Of a DNA stretch of 64,000 nt, positions 53,413 through 64,000 are shown one piece after another; within the stretch, counting starts at the first letter, position 1, and every line of letters starts with the position of its first letter. The translations under genes were made by a program, and so were the position numbers. The notes below the pieces were generated by a model. The model worked only from the letters and a program-made list of their open reading frames with translations, made no database searches and was not told the DNA's origin. This stretch comes from Tenrec ecaudatus (taxonomy: Eukaryota > Chordata > Mammalia > Afrosoricida > Tenrecidae): contig NC_134539.1 of assembly GCF_050624435.1 (NCBI RefSeq), positions 47,028,001 through 47,092,000 of the forward strand. The letters run 5' to 3'.

Positions 53413-54945
53413 TGTATGTGCATTTGTTTTTGTAACAATAATAGATTTTCGGGAGGGAAAAACTCTACCACATTAAAAAAATGTCCATCGATTGTAAGAT
53501 GCATTGTGCGTTCGAAACATTAGAATGTGGAGAAAAGACAAAAATGCCATAGCATTAAGAAAATATAGTAACTGTTACCTTGGTTTTAGTCATTACCCAC
53601 CAACTGATGCTTTGGGGAGGATGGCCAGATACTGGTACCTAGATCTGGTAGCTTCTTGACCATATGAATCAAAATCCTGTTGCACAGAGTGGAAACCTCA
53701 TTGTAAACAGCCCCCTTGCTAAATTCCTCTTAATGAAGCCTGTTTCTAAGTTTGCCCTGCAAGCTTAGAGGCGGCCAAGTTTACTTTGATTCAGGTCTAG
53801 GAGAACTACCTTGGGGATGGTTTACGTGACCTCCTGAAATGCTGGTGGTTTGGCAAACCGCGATCACAGACCTCAGAGGCGTCTCAAAGCCCTGTGACTG
53901 GATACTCTATGCAGCCCTCCCAGAAGCTCAACAACCTGATGCCGAACCGCTGACGTGTTGCTGAGCTACCTGTGAAGGCCATCACGGCCCAGAAGCCAGT
54001 CAGCATCCACACGAGTGTCAGGGACCACAGGCCCGATCCTCCAGCTCAAAGCCGGTCCTTACCTTCCTTTTAGACTTGGAGGAAACAAAGAGGTAGCGGC
54101 AGCCGCTTGGAATTCCTAGCGTCTGCACTTTGTCTGTGGGTGTGTACTCCTGGGGAATTAAGGAAGCAGATGAGGTTAACTGATGTCCAAACCAAGGCAG
54201 TGACCATAAATATGCAGAGTGGAGCCTGATGGCTCTGCCCACCCCTAGTCCAATCTAAACAAAACCAAAGACTCAGGCACCTAACAGCTTTCTGTTTACC
54301 CTTGAAGCCCCAGTCTCCCCCAGTTGGCCCCAGAGAAGGACACCTCCCAGCCTGACTCCTGACTGGTCGAATGGCTCAGTTGTGGCATTGTGGTCACCAA
54401 ACCCTCTCGGATTGCTTCCTCAGGGGGCTTAGTGATTCAGCCAAGCTTCCTGCTTTGCCTTGAGTTAAACAGAAGTCTTCACCTGCCTGAACGCTGTGAT
54501 GTCTGTCGCTCCATCCTTGTAGAAGACAGGTTACAATCTCCTGCAGAGTCTTTCACCCAGTGAACCCTGGAATCAAGGGAGTGAGCAAGCCAGCATGGTG
54601 CCCCAGCAGCCAGAAACAGTACCACCTCCATATCTTGATGGCATTTTAAAATGCAGTTTATTCAGTCAGTTAACATTAAGCCGTCATGTTAATCTAGGCT
54701 TGAATGAATCCGCATATGAACAGCTGCTTCTTCAAAAATAATATCGATCCATCGCTTTAATGCTGAAATTGGAGACCTTGATGGTTTTCCTCTCAGTTTT
54801 GCAACCATGACCATTATGGGTGCAGTCGGAAGGAATCAAACCGTGAGCTGAGCTGTCTTCGGTTTGTTAATTGGTTACCTTCCTAGTAGTCTCCCATGAC
54901 CTGTACAGTTTCCTGGTTCCCGGACCATTTTAGAATGCTACGATC
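53412..54945. other. Intron 1, unrecognised sequence
   Basis: About 1.5 kb with no confident repeat or exon. Confidence 0.4.
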
Positions 54946-54949
54946 TAAA

Positions 54950-55262
54950 CTTTAGGGTGTGAAGAGACAAATCTGTCTTGAGGAAGTACAGCCAGGATGC
55001 TCCTGGCGGCCAAGGATGGCGAGGCTTCGTCTCGGAAAGACCAGTCCCTGGAGGAGGACATCACACTCGGTAAATCAGCAGGGCAGTGCACAAGAGGAAG
55101 ACCTTTGACCACATGGGCTGGCACAGTGGCCGCATCGATGGGCTCAGGCATTAGAAGCCTGAGGATGGTACAGGACCGGCCGTGCTCCATTCTGTTGTGC
55201 GTAGGGTCGCCAGGAGTCGAACTGCCTCGACATCATCTAACAACAAACAATGAGATGCAAGC
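54950..55262 (+). repeat. RTE LINE 3' end with terminal tail
   Basis: GACAAATCTGTCTTGAGGAA, GCCAGGATGCTCCTGGCGGC, AAGACCAGTCCCTGGAGGAG, GTTGTGCGTAGGGTCGCCAG and AACTGCCTCGACATCATCTA, ending in the CAACAAACAA tail. This is the best-preserved RTE 3' terminus in the window. Confidence 0.82.
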
Positions 55263-56340
55263 TGTTAATATGCTTGGCCAGGAACCGAAAGGCTGGAGGT
55301 TCTAGCCCCCAGTAGAAAGGTCTGGGAATGAGTCTGCTGCAAAATCAGTCTTTGAAAACGCCCTTCCCACTGGGTTCGATGAAGAACCACCACGCGGATG
55401 GGACAGATGGACTGACTGACGGGAGGGAGCAAGATGGTGCAAACTGAGGGCACCAGGAGACAAGTCTGTTACTACTACCACGGGCATGTGGGAAACCACC
55501 ATGGTGGACAAGATCAGCCAAGGAAGCCCCACTGAATCCACATGTCGGCTGCTCAGCCATGGGCTCTACTGACAGTTTAAACTCAGCCTCACGAAGCCAA
55601 TGCTGAGGAGATGGCCCAGTTCCGGAGTGAAGACTACATTAGGTTATTACCCACCATCAGCCCACATAACATGCTCGAAGATAGCAAGCAAGTGCAAATC
55701 CACTGTTGATGAGGACTGCCCGTACTTGATGGCCCGTTTGAGGGTTGTCAGTTGTCTACTGGTGGACCCGTGACAAGTACTGTGAAACTCAAGCAGTAGC
55801 AGGTGGGCATCACTGTGCATTGGTGTGGGGGCCTGCACCATGCCAAGAAGTCCGGGGCATCTGGCTTCTGATAGGCCAGTACTGTCTCAGGCCTCTTGGA
55901 AGTGCTAAGCTATCACCGGAGGGTGCTGTAGATTGACAGTGATACTCACCATGGTAGGGTGATGGCTTAGAAGAGGCTTCTATATTGAGCCTATAAAGGA
56001 CTGAGTTCTTGAATAAGGATGGGGAGTCGTTTCACAAATGTGAATACTTCCCAGGAACAGGGGACTTACAGGATATTGGTGCTGGCAAATGCAGTCTCAT
56101 GCTGTGAACTGGCCCCTCTGAGATGGGACTGATTAGTCCTACTGTCATTTTCAGGCCGGTCCCATCCCAAGTCATGGAAGGACCTGAGCCGAGTGCAGTC
56201 CTCTTACAGGGCAGCTTGGACTCCCTGTCTGGAGATCGAGTGGGTTTTCTCACTCTGACCATTGGAAGGCATGCCAAGTGGGTAGAGCTGGTGGGGAATT
56301 TCAAACTGCCGATACTGATGCAGGGAGGACCCATGTGTCA
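55262..56340. other. Unrecognised sequence
   Basis: No exon or repeat assigned. Many small overlapping frames. Confidence 0.35.
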
Positions 56341-56845
56341 GGTCGCGCAGTGCTGGACACATGACACACCTCAGCACAGATCTCCCCCAGGAGCTCCCAA
56401 GCTGCTTGTTTCCATACGTTGAACCAGTTTTCAACCTTCACAATCAGCCCCTCCACTGTGAACAACCAGGACACGAATGCCTACGTGGAAAAGGTCAACC
56501 TAACGGAGGACATGAGAATGTCGCCCCAGCACCCTGGGGTCCAAATGCAGGCAACTCCCAGGGCTCCCCACAGTGGGAAGCCGTGCCGAGGAAGAAGAGG
56601 GCCATGACAGGCACATCTCAGTCTGTCCCTCTGATAAGCCAACAGCTGCTGAATCAGAGTTCTCTGGTTCTGATGAGGAACGAGGGCCGGGGCGCTGCAA
56701 GAACTCTCCCAACTTCATAAAGGCCAGGAGAGTCACAACAGAGGATGCACAAGGGAAAGACCCAGATGAGATGGAAGAAATTGGTAGCAACTGGGATTTC
56801 CTGATGGCAGAGCAAATTTCCTTCCGTGAAGTGTACCGTTGATTT
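56340..56845 (+). pseudogene. Possible unidentified processed pseudogene (weak)
   Basis: Three adjacent + frames look compositionally coding-like and shift from one to the next. The last, 56573-56842, runs 89 codons to a TGA with an acidic Ser/Glu-rich product (KPTAAESEFSGSDEERGPG, then DEMEEIGSNWDFLMAEQ). I recognise no family. A frameshifted retrocopy is one reading; chance is the other. No poly(A) tail or target duplication was found; only an A run near 56882. Confidence 0.2.
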
Positions 56846-56957
56846 CCCACACCCCCCCCCCTACTCCTTTGGATTTTCCAAGAAAAAAAATTTCTGTGTA
56901 TGCTATTGTTTCCTTGTAAAATAATATGTATGTGAAATATACAGAGTGAAATTATTT

Positions 56958-57157
56958 AAATTCACTGCTATCGAGTTGATTCCTGCCCATGGCCAGCTTC
57001 CAGAGTGGAGTAGAATTGCTCTTGTGGATTTCTGAGACTGCAAATCTTCCCTGGAGTAGAAGAGCTCTTTCTCCCAAGGAGCAGCTGGTGGACTTGAACT
57101 GCTGAGCTCACAGTTGGCAGTCAACATGTAACCCACTGCTCGACTAGGGCTCCTGTA
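56958..57157 (-). repeat. Afrotherian tRNA-derived SINE, near full length
   Basis: TTCACTGCTATCGAGTTGATTC, GAGTAGAATTGCTCTTGTGG, GGTGGACTTGAACTGCTGAGC and the head end CTGCTCGACTAGGGCTCCT. Confidence 0.82.
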
Positions 57158-58540
57158 GGGGGCTTGCTTCAGTAAATGTGTGAATCTTCTAAAGAAAAAA
57201 ATGCTCGTCATCTCACCAGCAAACAAAATTTGAGACCTTTCTATTGATAGATTTTTATATAGTTACACACAAATTTAGACCTAGCTTTTCCACTTAGAAT
57301 CTTGGGCAACATTTTCTAATGCTGTTGTAAAAGCCTCATAAGTAGCATTTTAATTGGCCATGCACTGTATGGCTAGGGGTACATTTTGTCATGGGTGCTG
57401 GAAAATTTGTGATCATGGCTCAGAGGGTAGGTTAGTTTCATCTTCGGATGAGGGGGGAGGCGGGTCACCAGCTGTGGCCACTCTGCCATTTCAATGGTGG
57501 GCCCCAGGTTGGGTGAGGTGGCTCCGGAAGATGAAGAGAGATAACCCACCACATGACTGAGTCACGTGGTCACACTAACAAAAAGTCTAGGAAAGCAAAA
57601 ACTTTCCAACTTCCGTAATGGAAAAATGTGGATTTCTTTGAAGAAAGTGGTAGAATCAGAATCACTGCGTCAATGGCAATCACTTATTGCCCCCCTCCCC
57701 CCCCCCCCCCCGCCCCAAGTTGCCGTTTGACTGCTTACTGATTAAGTGGCAGTATTTAAAACACCTTACTCCATTTTCGACAATCTGCTTTGGGACTGAA
57801 AAAACAAATGTACACCCAGCCGTGACCGTGGGATCAAAGCCCAAGCCAGAGCTTGTTGGTTCAGAGAAGCAGCTGTCGGCACCCTGGAGAGGTCAGACTT
57901 CTTAGTCAGAGCGGCCCAGGTTTGGGCCTCAGCCCGGGTTTGGGCCTCACAACATCATTGGCTGGTGAGCAGCCTGGCCCAAGAAGGGGACACAGCAGAA
58001 GACTTGATATGTAGGTGGGAGAGGTGACTTATGCCCATGTGACTGCAAACCCTAAAGATCTCAATGATTTTAAACTTTGGGGCACACGTGCTGAAATGCT
58101 GACGCCGGCATCCATGGTATCAAATTGCTTCACATCAAATAGAATCACCTGGAATGCAGCTAGCTAGACGAATTGCCGGAGGCACCAGGTGGTATCTCAT
58201 CAGTGGTACCTCATCTGTGGTACATCCCTTGGCTGTTGACTACAGTGCCAGGGGGAAGCTCTGTCTTGAGTCTGGGCCAGGCAATACCTTGGCTTGTACC
58301 TCTAGAGTATCCCATCTGTCCTTATACATTTGACCTTTAATCTTGCCTTTTCCCATTTTTACTGATGTCATGAATTCTTCCTGTGGGGCCAGCAAAGGAG
58401 CACCTTCCTGAGGCAGTGCAGCGTAGACTCCATGTCTGAGAGGGTTGGCTCCCATTGAGGCGACTCAAATGCGTGGCAACCTTCCATATGACAGAAGACA
58501 ACGGTCTCTAGCCGCACATCATCCACACACGGACACCAAC
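57157..58540. other. Mostly unrecognised; C run
   Basis: 57690-57715 is almost pure C. 57290-57370 resembles a diverged L1 or L2 piece. No exon supported. Confidence 0.4.
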
Positions 58541-58850
58541 TAGACCCACTCTTGGGTCAGCCAACCTCAAAGAAGGGCTTTCATGGGCCCTCCACTTCCC
58601 CAAGCACGATGTCCCCCTTCAGAGATTGGTGTACTCTGTTGCATGTACACTGTACACATGTACTCTGTTGCGATCCTAAGATTTTCATGGGTTCATTTTG
58701 GGAAGTAGATCACCAGGCCAGATCTCCTCATCTGTGTGAGTCTGGAAGCTGCACTGAAACTCGTTTTTGAAATACCGATGGCTTCGCTGCCAGCCTTATA
58801 GCAACCCCCAAGCCACCAAAGTACAATAAGTGACGGGCGTGGCGGCCTTT
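58540..58850 (-). repeat. RTE fragment followed by a second afrotherian repeat
   Basis: CCCTCCACTTCCCCAAGCAC and GATGTCCCCCTTCAGAGATTGG are the RTE segment. From 58680, TTTTCATGGGTTCATTTTGG, GAAGTAGATCACCAGGCC and TTTTTGAAATACCGATGGCT match the repeat also seen at 8830-8990. Confidence 0.6.
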
Positions 58851-59499
58851 GACATTACTCCATTCCGAAACCCCAGGAATGTCAAGCAATTCTTTCTCTG
58901 CGATATAGTTTCCATGATTTGAGCCTTCTTTTTTCTTCTGAGCTTCACCGAAGTCTGTGAAGGTGGGCGTCATCAATAAACATGCTAGTGTGGGCCTATA
59001 TCATTGACGCAGTCGTTCTTGAACATCGACGGTGTGGTAGACATCTGTGGGTGGTGAGGATGTCACGGTAGGGACAGTTGTGGAGCTTGCATTCCAGTGG
59101 GAGGAGAGAGGCCACTTGTCAGCATGCACTGCGAGGCTGAGCACCGGGGCTAGGAAGTACTTTTGTGCCGCCATGGACGGCCTTCCTGAGAAGGTAACAT
59201 TTGAGCGGTCACCCGAGGGGCACAAGAGAATGGGTACGGGGATACCTGGAGGAAACACACTCCTGACCACAGGGGAAGGGCGTCAGCTCAGATTGGGGTC
59301 CTGCTTGGTGTTTTCAAGAAACAACCAGAAGGCTGGGGTGCTGAGTGGAGTGAGTGGAGAAAGGTGGTGGGAGATGTGGGCTGAGAGGTGGTGGGCAGGT
59401 GATCTAAATTAGGAGAGTACCGATATAAAGATTTGGGTTTTTACTGTAGAAAAGATGGGAAATCCAGGGTTTGAGGCACAAGAGTTAGACTATCTGGCT

Positions 59500-59500
<1 letters not shown>
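58850..59500. other. Unrecognised sequence
   Basis: No exon or repeat assigned. The 121-codon frame at 59047-59412 has no family features. Confidence 0.4.

Positions 59501-59501
<1 letters not shown>

Positions 59502-59552
<51 letters not shown>
59502..59552. repeat. (TG)n microsatellite
   Basis: About 25 uninterrupted TG units, preceded by CTGGCTTA and followed by TTTTAAAG. Likely polymorphic. Confidence 0.97.
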
Positions 59553-59555
<3 letters not shown>

Positions 59556-59699
59556 AAAGTATTTCTTAGGCTGCTGTCGTAAGACTACTTAGTGAGCAGG
59601 GAGCAAGGATGTGAGCAGGAGACCGGTGGGAAGGGTGAGATAGCCATTTAGGAGAGAGAGCGGAGTCCTATTTGAGCCCTGATAGAGGTAGCAGAGGTG

Positions 59700-59782
59700 G
59701 TTAATCCTGGATGGTGGGTTTGAACTGCTGACCCTGCAGTTAGCGGCCCAATGTGTAATCCCATAGGTCACCGGAGCTCCGG
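59700..59782 (-). repeat. SINE head fragment
   Basis: GGTGGGTTTGAACTGCTGAC, CCTGCAGTTAGCGGCCCAAT and GGTCACCGGAGCTCC: only the tRNA-like head side. Confidence 0.7.
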
Positions 59783-62700
59783 ATGGATGGTCTCGCCGAG
59801 GGCTTTTTCTTATGGAGAGAAAGTGGGATGTGAGAGAAAGCAGACAAGACTGCTTCAAGGGGGTGGGCCTGAGCACCTAATGAGTTGGAAATGAACTTCT
59901 TTGATATGGAAGGACCATACAAAAACTGCTTCAGAAAGAACAAGGTGCTCATTTTTGGAAATGGTAAGTTAGCGACACTTACTTGGCTCCAAGTGGTGTT
60001 ACATGAGCTGGGGCTCTGGGGAGAGGACTGGGCTGGGGATGCAAAGGTGGAATTCATCAGCCTTGCTTAGTGGTTCAGACCAAACGATTAGATGATATCG
60101 CAAGGTGTTGCAGGCAGATAGAGAAGTTGCCCAAGGACAGAGCTCTGGACTGTTAAAGGAGGTGATAAGTAACCAACAAATGAAATTCAGAAGTGATCGT
60201 CAATTAGGGAGACAACTAAGATAAGTGGTGTCCTGGGAGTTAAGAAAGCACTTCAAGAAAGACAGTGTTCATCACTGGCTAAGGTTTTTGGTGTGCCAAG
60301 AAATCTGTGGCCGGACAATTGGCCTTGGAGTTAGCAGTGTGGAGGCTACTGGTGTTGGGGACTGAGCTGTTTCGGTGGAGGGAGGGAAGGGAAGACTGAA
60401 TGGTTTGGGTTGAAGAAAGAGAGAGGTGAGGGATACACAAGAATGATGATTCCAGGCACTTGGCTGTAAGGGGAGAAACAGAATCGTAGACGAAGGCGGC
60501 TGTGCAGAGAGCACATTTCAAGGTAGTCCAGCTCACGAGGACGATGCAGAGACTGAGGACGTCTGATGAGACAATGATAGGAAAGAAGCCCTGGAGCTAG
60601 AGAGCAGGGATGGCGCCCAGTCCACAAATGGAAATGGTGTTCCTAATTCAGGAGCAACCGCAAAGCCTAAAGAAGCCGTGCAGGTGGGCTGGAGTCTGGG
60701 ATAGGAAGTTCTAAGGAAGCGCCTGTGGACTGTGTCCAGGTTCTCCATGAAACAGGGAGCAAGACCCCCCACCGGGAGTGGAAGGGGCAAGAAGCGGTGG
60801 ACGTTTGAGGAGGGAGCAGAAGGTCCAGCGCAGTCATCTCAGAGTTCAAGAGCGGTTGCCCCGGGGAAATGCAGTCAGATTTCCAGACACCTGGGAAGAC
60901 CCGTCTGCGGTTAAGGATCAGGCATTTCAGATCGAATAGCAAGGTTGTGTGTTTGTCTTCCGCATTCACTGCTGCATACGGGCAGGTTTCGACTAGGCAA
61001 CGTGTTGCATTTAGCCCGAGTTGAGCTTCGAGTGCGGACGACGAGAGGAAAGGGTTTATGCCAGGTGTCACTATCAGACTTCCTCATGGAATACAGACGG
61101 TGGCCAGGGAGGCAGGGAGGACGTGGGGGGAAGAGCATCAGTGAAAGGCTGGAAAGTAGCAACACAATCTAAAAGGAGCCTGTGTCTTACTCCTTTTCCG
61201 TAAATCAATGAGTCATCTGTCTAAAACTATAAAGTTACTACATTTAGAAAAATCTGTCATGAGTTTTTATCTGTTCTTATAGAACAACAATGATTGTTTG
61301 CTGACATTGACGCTTCTATTGAGTTTTCTTAAAATAAGCCTTTTGATTCCTGGAAGAAACTAGATGGAAGGCATTTGGTATGGGCTCCAGTTCCCTGGAA
61401 ATGGAGGGGAGCGCATGTGGGAGCCAGAGTGGGAGCCACGTGGAGCCCACTGGCTAAGGAGCCTACAGTCTTGGAGATAAGAGCTGGTGAGTCAGGTATC
61501 TGGTCACGGGGGGAGAGATTGCTAACAGAGAGGCAGGCAAAGCGCAGCTGGCATCATCGGGGTGGGGGGCGGGCAGGGAGGGCTCAGGCCATCTTAAACT
61601 AGGATGGGCCCCATCCAGAAAAGGAAGGCAATCGTTGTGGACAGCAAGCAGTGGGGGAATGCCCATCTCAGAAGGTAGCAGGCCAGGGGTTAGTGCGCCA
61701 GGCGGCACCGTGGAAGGGAGACATGAAGGACAGAGTCTTGCTTTCTCCTCCTGATTGTCAAGCCAGAGCTCTTTTCAGAATCTGAAGGGCAGCAGAGGTC
61801 GAAGGCATACTGGAAGAACCTGGGTGGGCCTCTTGGCATGGGCGCTCGGACCACCGTGGCCTGTGTTAGCTCCGGCAGGCAGCGTACAGGACTGCAGCCA
61901 AGGATGGGAGCACTGTAGGCCCCAGCTGCAGGAGCTGGGAAAGGCAGGGCCAGGGAACACCGGGTGGGGATGACAAGGAACATCTGCTCTCTCCCGCAGA
62001 GCAAATGGAAGGCCTAAGCATTGATGGCATCTCGAGCAAAATAGCCCGGCCCCTTGCCCACGCTTACTGTAAATCAGGACAGAATGAAGGAAAACTAGAG
62101 GTGATCCTCTTGACCTTGCCAGCTTGGTTCTTTCAGAGCACAGGTACATCTATCGTGTCACTGTCTTGATGGGGCTGGGGGAGGAGAGCGGTGACCCTCC
62201 ACCAGGCTGTGAGTCCTGATTCTGATCCAGCAACCTCACTGCTTTGTTACACGATCTTTCCGTGTTTGCGTCTCTTCATCCTTGATGTGGAAATGGCAGT
62301 ACCTCTTCTCTTGATAAAATGAGATCAGAGATCAGGGAGTGCTTGGGAACCGGTGATGCACACAGCTGGCAGGCCTTGGTGGTACGCTGGGACACAGGGG
62401 CCCTGGCCTTGTGCAGTGTGGTGAGGTCAGCACAGATTAGGCAGACAGAATAAAAACTTTGATGGTTGAGTGGATTTTTTAAATGATTACAGGTCTGCAC
62501 CATTGAACAGGCTGGAAGCATTTTTCCAAAGCCGACCAGATAAAGGTAACTTAGGAATTGGTCGTCTGTGTAAATCCAGGGGCAGGCTCCCAATGACCTA
62601 GATTTCCCCAGAAGTTTTCCCACAGGAAGTGAAGAGCAAACCATCAAGTGACTTTATCAAGAGCTAAAGCATTAAAAGATTGCCCATCTCTGTGCTGGCC

Positions 62701-63120
62701 ACAATGACTCCGTGCCCATTGAATTCAAAAGCCAGTGAGAGGTGCCAACCATATCTGTAGAGTAAGTACTCAGATTTCTACCCAGGTGCCAGCAACACAT
62801 AACAACCTCTGCTTGCATTGCCCCCACCTGCTCCCTTTTAAAGCCTGACATCAGGAGGTCAGTATTCCCCCCCCCCTTTTTGCCTGACCTTTAAGTATCC
62901 TCACTTGAGGTAGGGTTGAGAGGTGGGACAAAGAGAATCCCTGATGTGGGCCCTGATCCGGGAGACCCAGAGAGCTGATGCTGAAGTAGAGACCTCTCGC
63001 TGCCCTCTTTCGATCTTGGAGGATGAGAGGCTAGTCAGAGTCGTTGGTCCAGGGCTGTGGGAGTTATTCCAGGGATGCCTGGATTTTTCAAGTGCCTTCT
63101 CACTTCTAGAAAGAACCACT
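59782..63120. other. Intron 1, long unrecognised stretch
   Basis: About 3.3 kb with no confident repeat or exon. Open frames of 134, 124 and 123 codons on the minus strand have no family features. A C/T run lies near 62868. Confidence 0.4.
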
Positions 63121-63302
63121 TAATGTAAATCAGGACAGACAGACCAACTCTTCTCACCTGCCCTGTCTCAGGACTTGTTATGAAGTGCTGTCAGGTGAGT
63201 TCCAAACCACATAATGTAAATCAGGACAGAAGGACCAAACTCTTCTCACCTGCCCTGTCTCAGGACTTGTTATGAAGTGCCGTCAGGTGAGTGCTGACTC
63301 AG
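63121..63302. repeat. Tandem duplication, two 91-bp units
   Basis: TAATGTAAATCAGGACAG starts at 63121 and again at 63212. The shared part (through GTCAGGTGAGT) is about 80 bp and differs at only a few positions. The second unit runs into the RTE 3' end. Confidence 0.9.
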
Positions 63303-63520
63303 AGCGAACTACTGTCCAGCAGAATGACACGCTGCCCGGTCTGGTGCCAGTGCAGAAGCATCGCTGTATTTGAGCCCTTTGTGGCGGCCACTGTGTCGGT
63401 CCATCTTGGTGAGGTTCTTCCTCTTCTCCGCTGACCTTCCACTTTCCCGAGCATCATTCCTTCTCCAGGGCTGTAGGGTGACCACCTGGGGACCCTTCCC
63501 TTGTTGCTTTGTGGGAAGAA
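63260..63520 (-). repeat. RTE LINE 3' end
   Basis: GTGCTGACTCAGAGCGAACT near 63291, GTCGGTCCATCTTGGTGAGG near 63393, TTCTCCGCTGACCTTCCACT near 63424, TCCCGAGCATCATTCCTTCT near 63446, reverse orientation. Confidence 0.7.
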
Positions 63521-63627
63521 TTTTGTAACAACCAGATGCCAAGGTGCAATACTTGGCCATCAGAGGAACTGCCATTAGGACACACCTGTGGGATGTCTCG
63601 GACATCAATGGGCGGGCAACATCCAAA

Positions 63628-63823
63628 CTCACCGCTGTCAAGTCCATTCCAACTCATAGTAGGAACTCGATAGAGCAGAGTAGCTAGGACACTCATGGAC
63701 TTCTGAGGGTGACAGTCTGTACAGGAGTAGAAAGCCTCATCTTGCTTCTGACTGGTGGATTTGAACGACTGACCTTGTGGTTAGCAGCCCAACACATAAC
63801 CCACTGCATCACCACGGCTGCTG
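63628..63823 (-). repeat. Afrotherian tRNA-derived SINE, near full length
   Basis: CTCACCGCTGTCAAGTCCATTC, CTGTACAGGAGTAGAAAGCC, GGTGGATTTGAACGACTGACC, GTGGTTAGCAGCCCAACAC and the head end GCATCACCACGGCTGC. Confidence 0.82.
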
Positions 63824-63866
63824 CTGTTAGGTGCTGACAGTCCTGCCTCGGAGTGACTGTCTATAA

Positions 63867-64000
63867 CAGGAGTCCTCAAACTTCTTAAACAGGGGGCCAG
63901 TTCACTGTCCCTCAGACCCACTGGAGGGCCGGACTATAGTTTAAAAAAACACAAAAAACTATGAACAAACTCCTCTGCACACTGTACCTATCTTATTTTG
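63867..64000 (+). mobile_element. hAT transposon, left end, cut by the window edge
   Basis: Starts CAGGAGTCCTCAAACTTC, then AACAGGGGGCCAGTTCACTG and GGAGGGCCGGACTATAGTTT. The 8 bp before it (GTCTATAA, 63859-63866) fit a hAT target. The right end lies outside the window. The sequence differs from both other hAT elements here. Confidence 0.7.

Larger units (their letters stand above)
29898..64000 (+). other. PALM2: PALM2 intron 1 (5' part)
   Basis: Inferred from the exon 1 donor and the absence of any recognisable later paralemmin-2 exon; the continuation EKRKRQ-type coiled-coil peptide was not seen. The interval holds interspersed repeats and long unrecognised stretches, described separately. 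A short exon could be missed by eye. Confidence 0.7.

Noticed and set aside
63121..63302. Direct repeats considered as a CRISPR-like or satellite array
   Set aside because: Only two units with no spacer structure, in a mammalian intron. A simple tandem duplication explains them.
29898..64000. Search for PALM2 exon 2 by its expected EKRKRQ-type start
   Set aside because: No such peptide with an acceptor was seen in any frame. It is probably beyond the window, though a short exon could be missed by eye.

Overview
This window is nuclear DNA from a placental mammal, almost certainly an afrotherian and most likely a tenrec. The basis is its repeats. tRNA-derived SINEs with the afrotherian 3' end occur in both orientations every few kilobases. 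RTE (BovB-like) LINE 3' ends carry the same terminal motif as those SINEs. There are two LINE-1-like 3'-region families that I know only from afrotherians. There is also a SPIN-type hAT element, a transposon known in tenrec but reported from few other mammals. The species call is inference; I could not run a search.

Only one protein-coding gene is supported. A GC-rich island at about 29220-30430 contains a 45-bp coding exon at 29853-29897 on the + strand. It encodes MAEAELHRERLQAIA and is followed directly by a consensus GTAAGT donor. This matches the first coding exon of paralemmin-2 (PALM2, the 5' part of PALM2AKAP2). Positions 1-29200 are therefore 5' flank, and everything after 29898 is best read as the large first intron. 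I saw no second coding exon. No tRNA, rRNA or microRNA gene is supported.

Layout. 1-9000: MLT1, L2, LINE-1 remnants and SINEs, with two young hAT elements (5766-5960 and 7687-7932), each inside an L1-like 3' region and each flanked by 8-bp duplications. 9700-11000: a GC-rich, minus-strand retrocopy-like block that I cannot name. 11000-20400: mostly unrecognised sequence with scattered RTE, L2, MIR and SINE copies. 20600-24220: an LTR-like inverted pair and two head-to-head L1-like 3' regions. 26560-28965: L2 and a long minus-strand L1-like 3' region containing a 248-bp tandem repeat. 29000-30430: the PALM2 promoter and first exon. 30430-64000: intron with long unrecognised stretches (30430-32850, 35000-36690, 44765-47400) separated by SINEs, RTE fragments, MER5A/MER20, a clean solo LTR (41526-42061), a strong hairpin (34355-34404), a (GT)n tract and a recent 91-bp tandem duplication near the end.

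Almost all long open frames in the window are chance frames or antisense to decayed retroelements. Repeat names come from sequence recognition only, boundaries are approximate unless target-site duplications are given, and 'type A' and 'type B' are labels used only here for the two L1-like 3'-region families.
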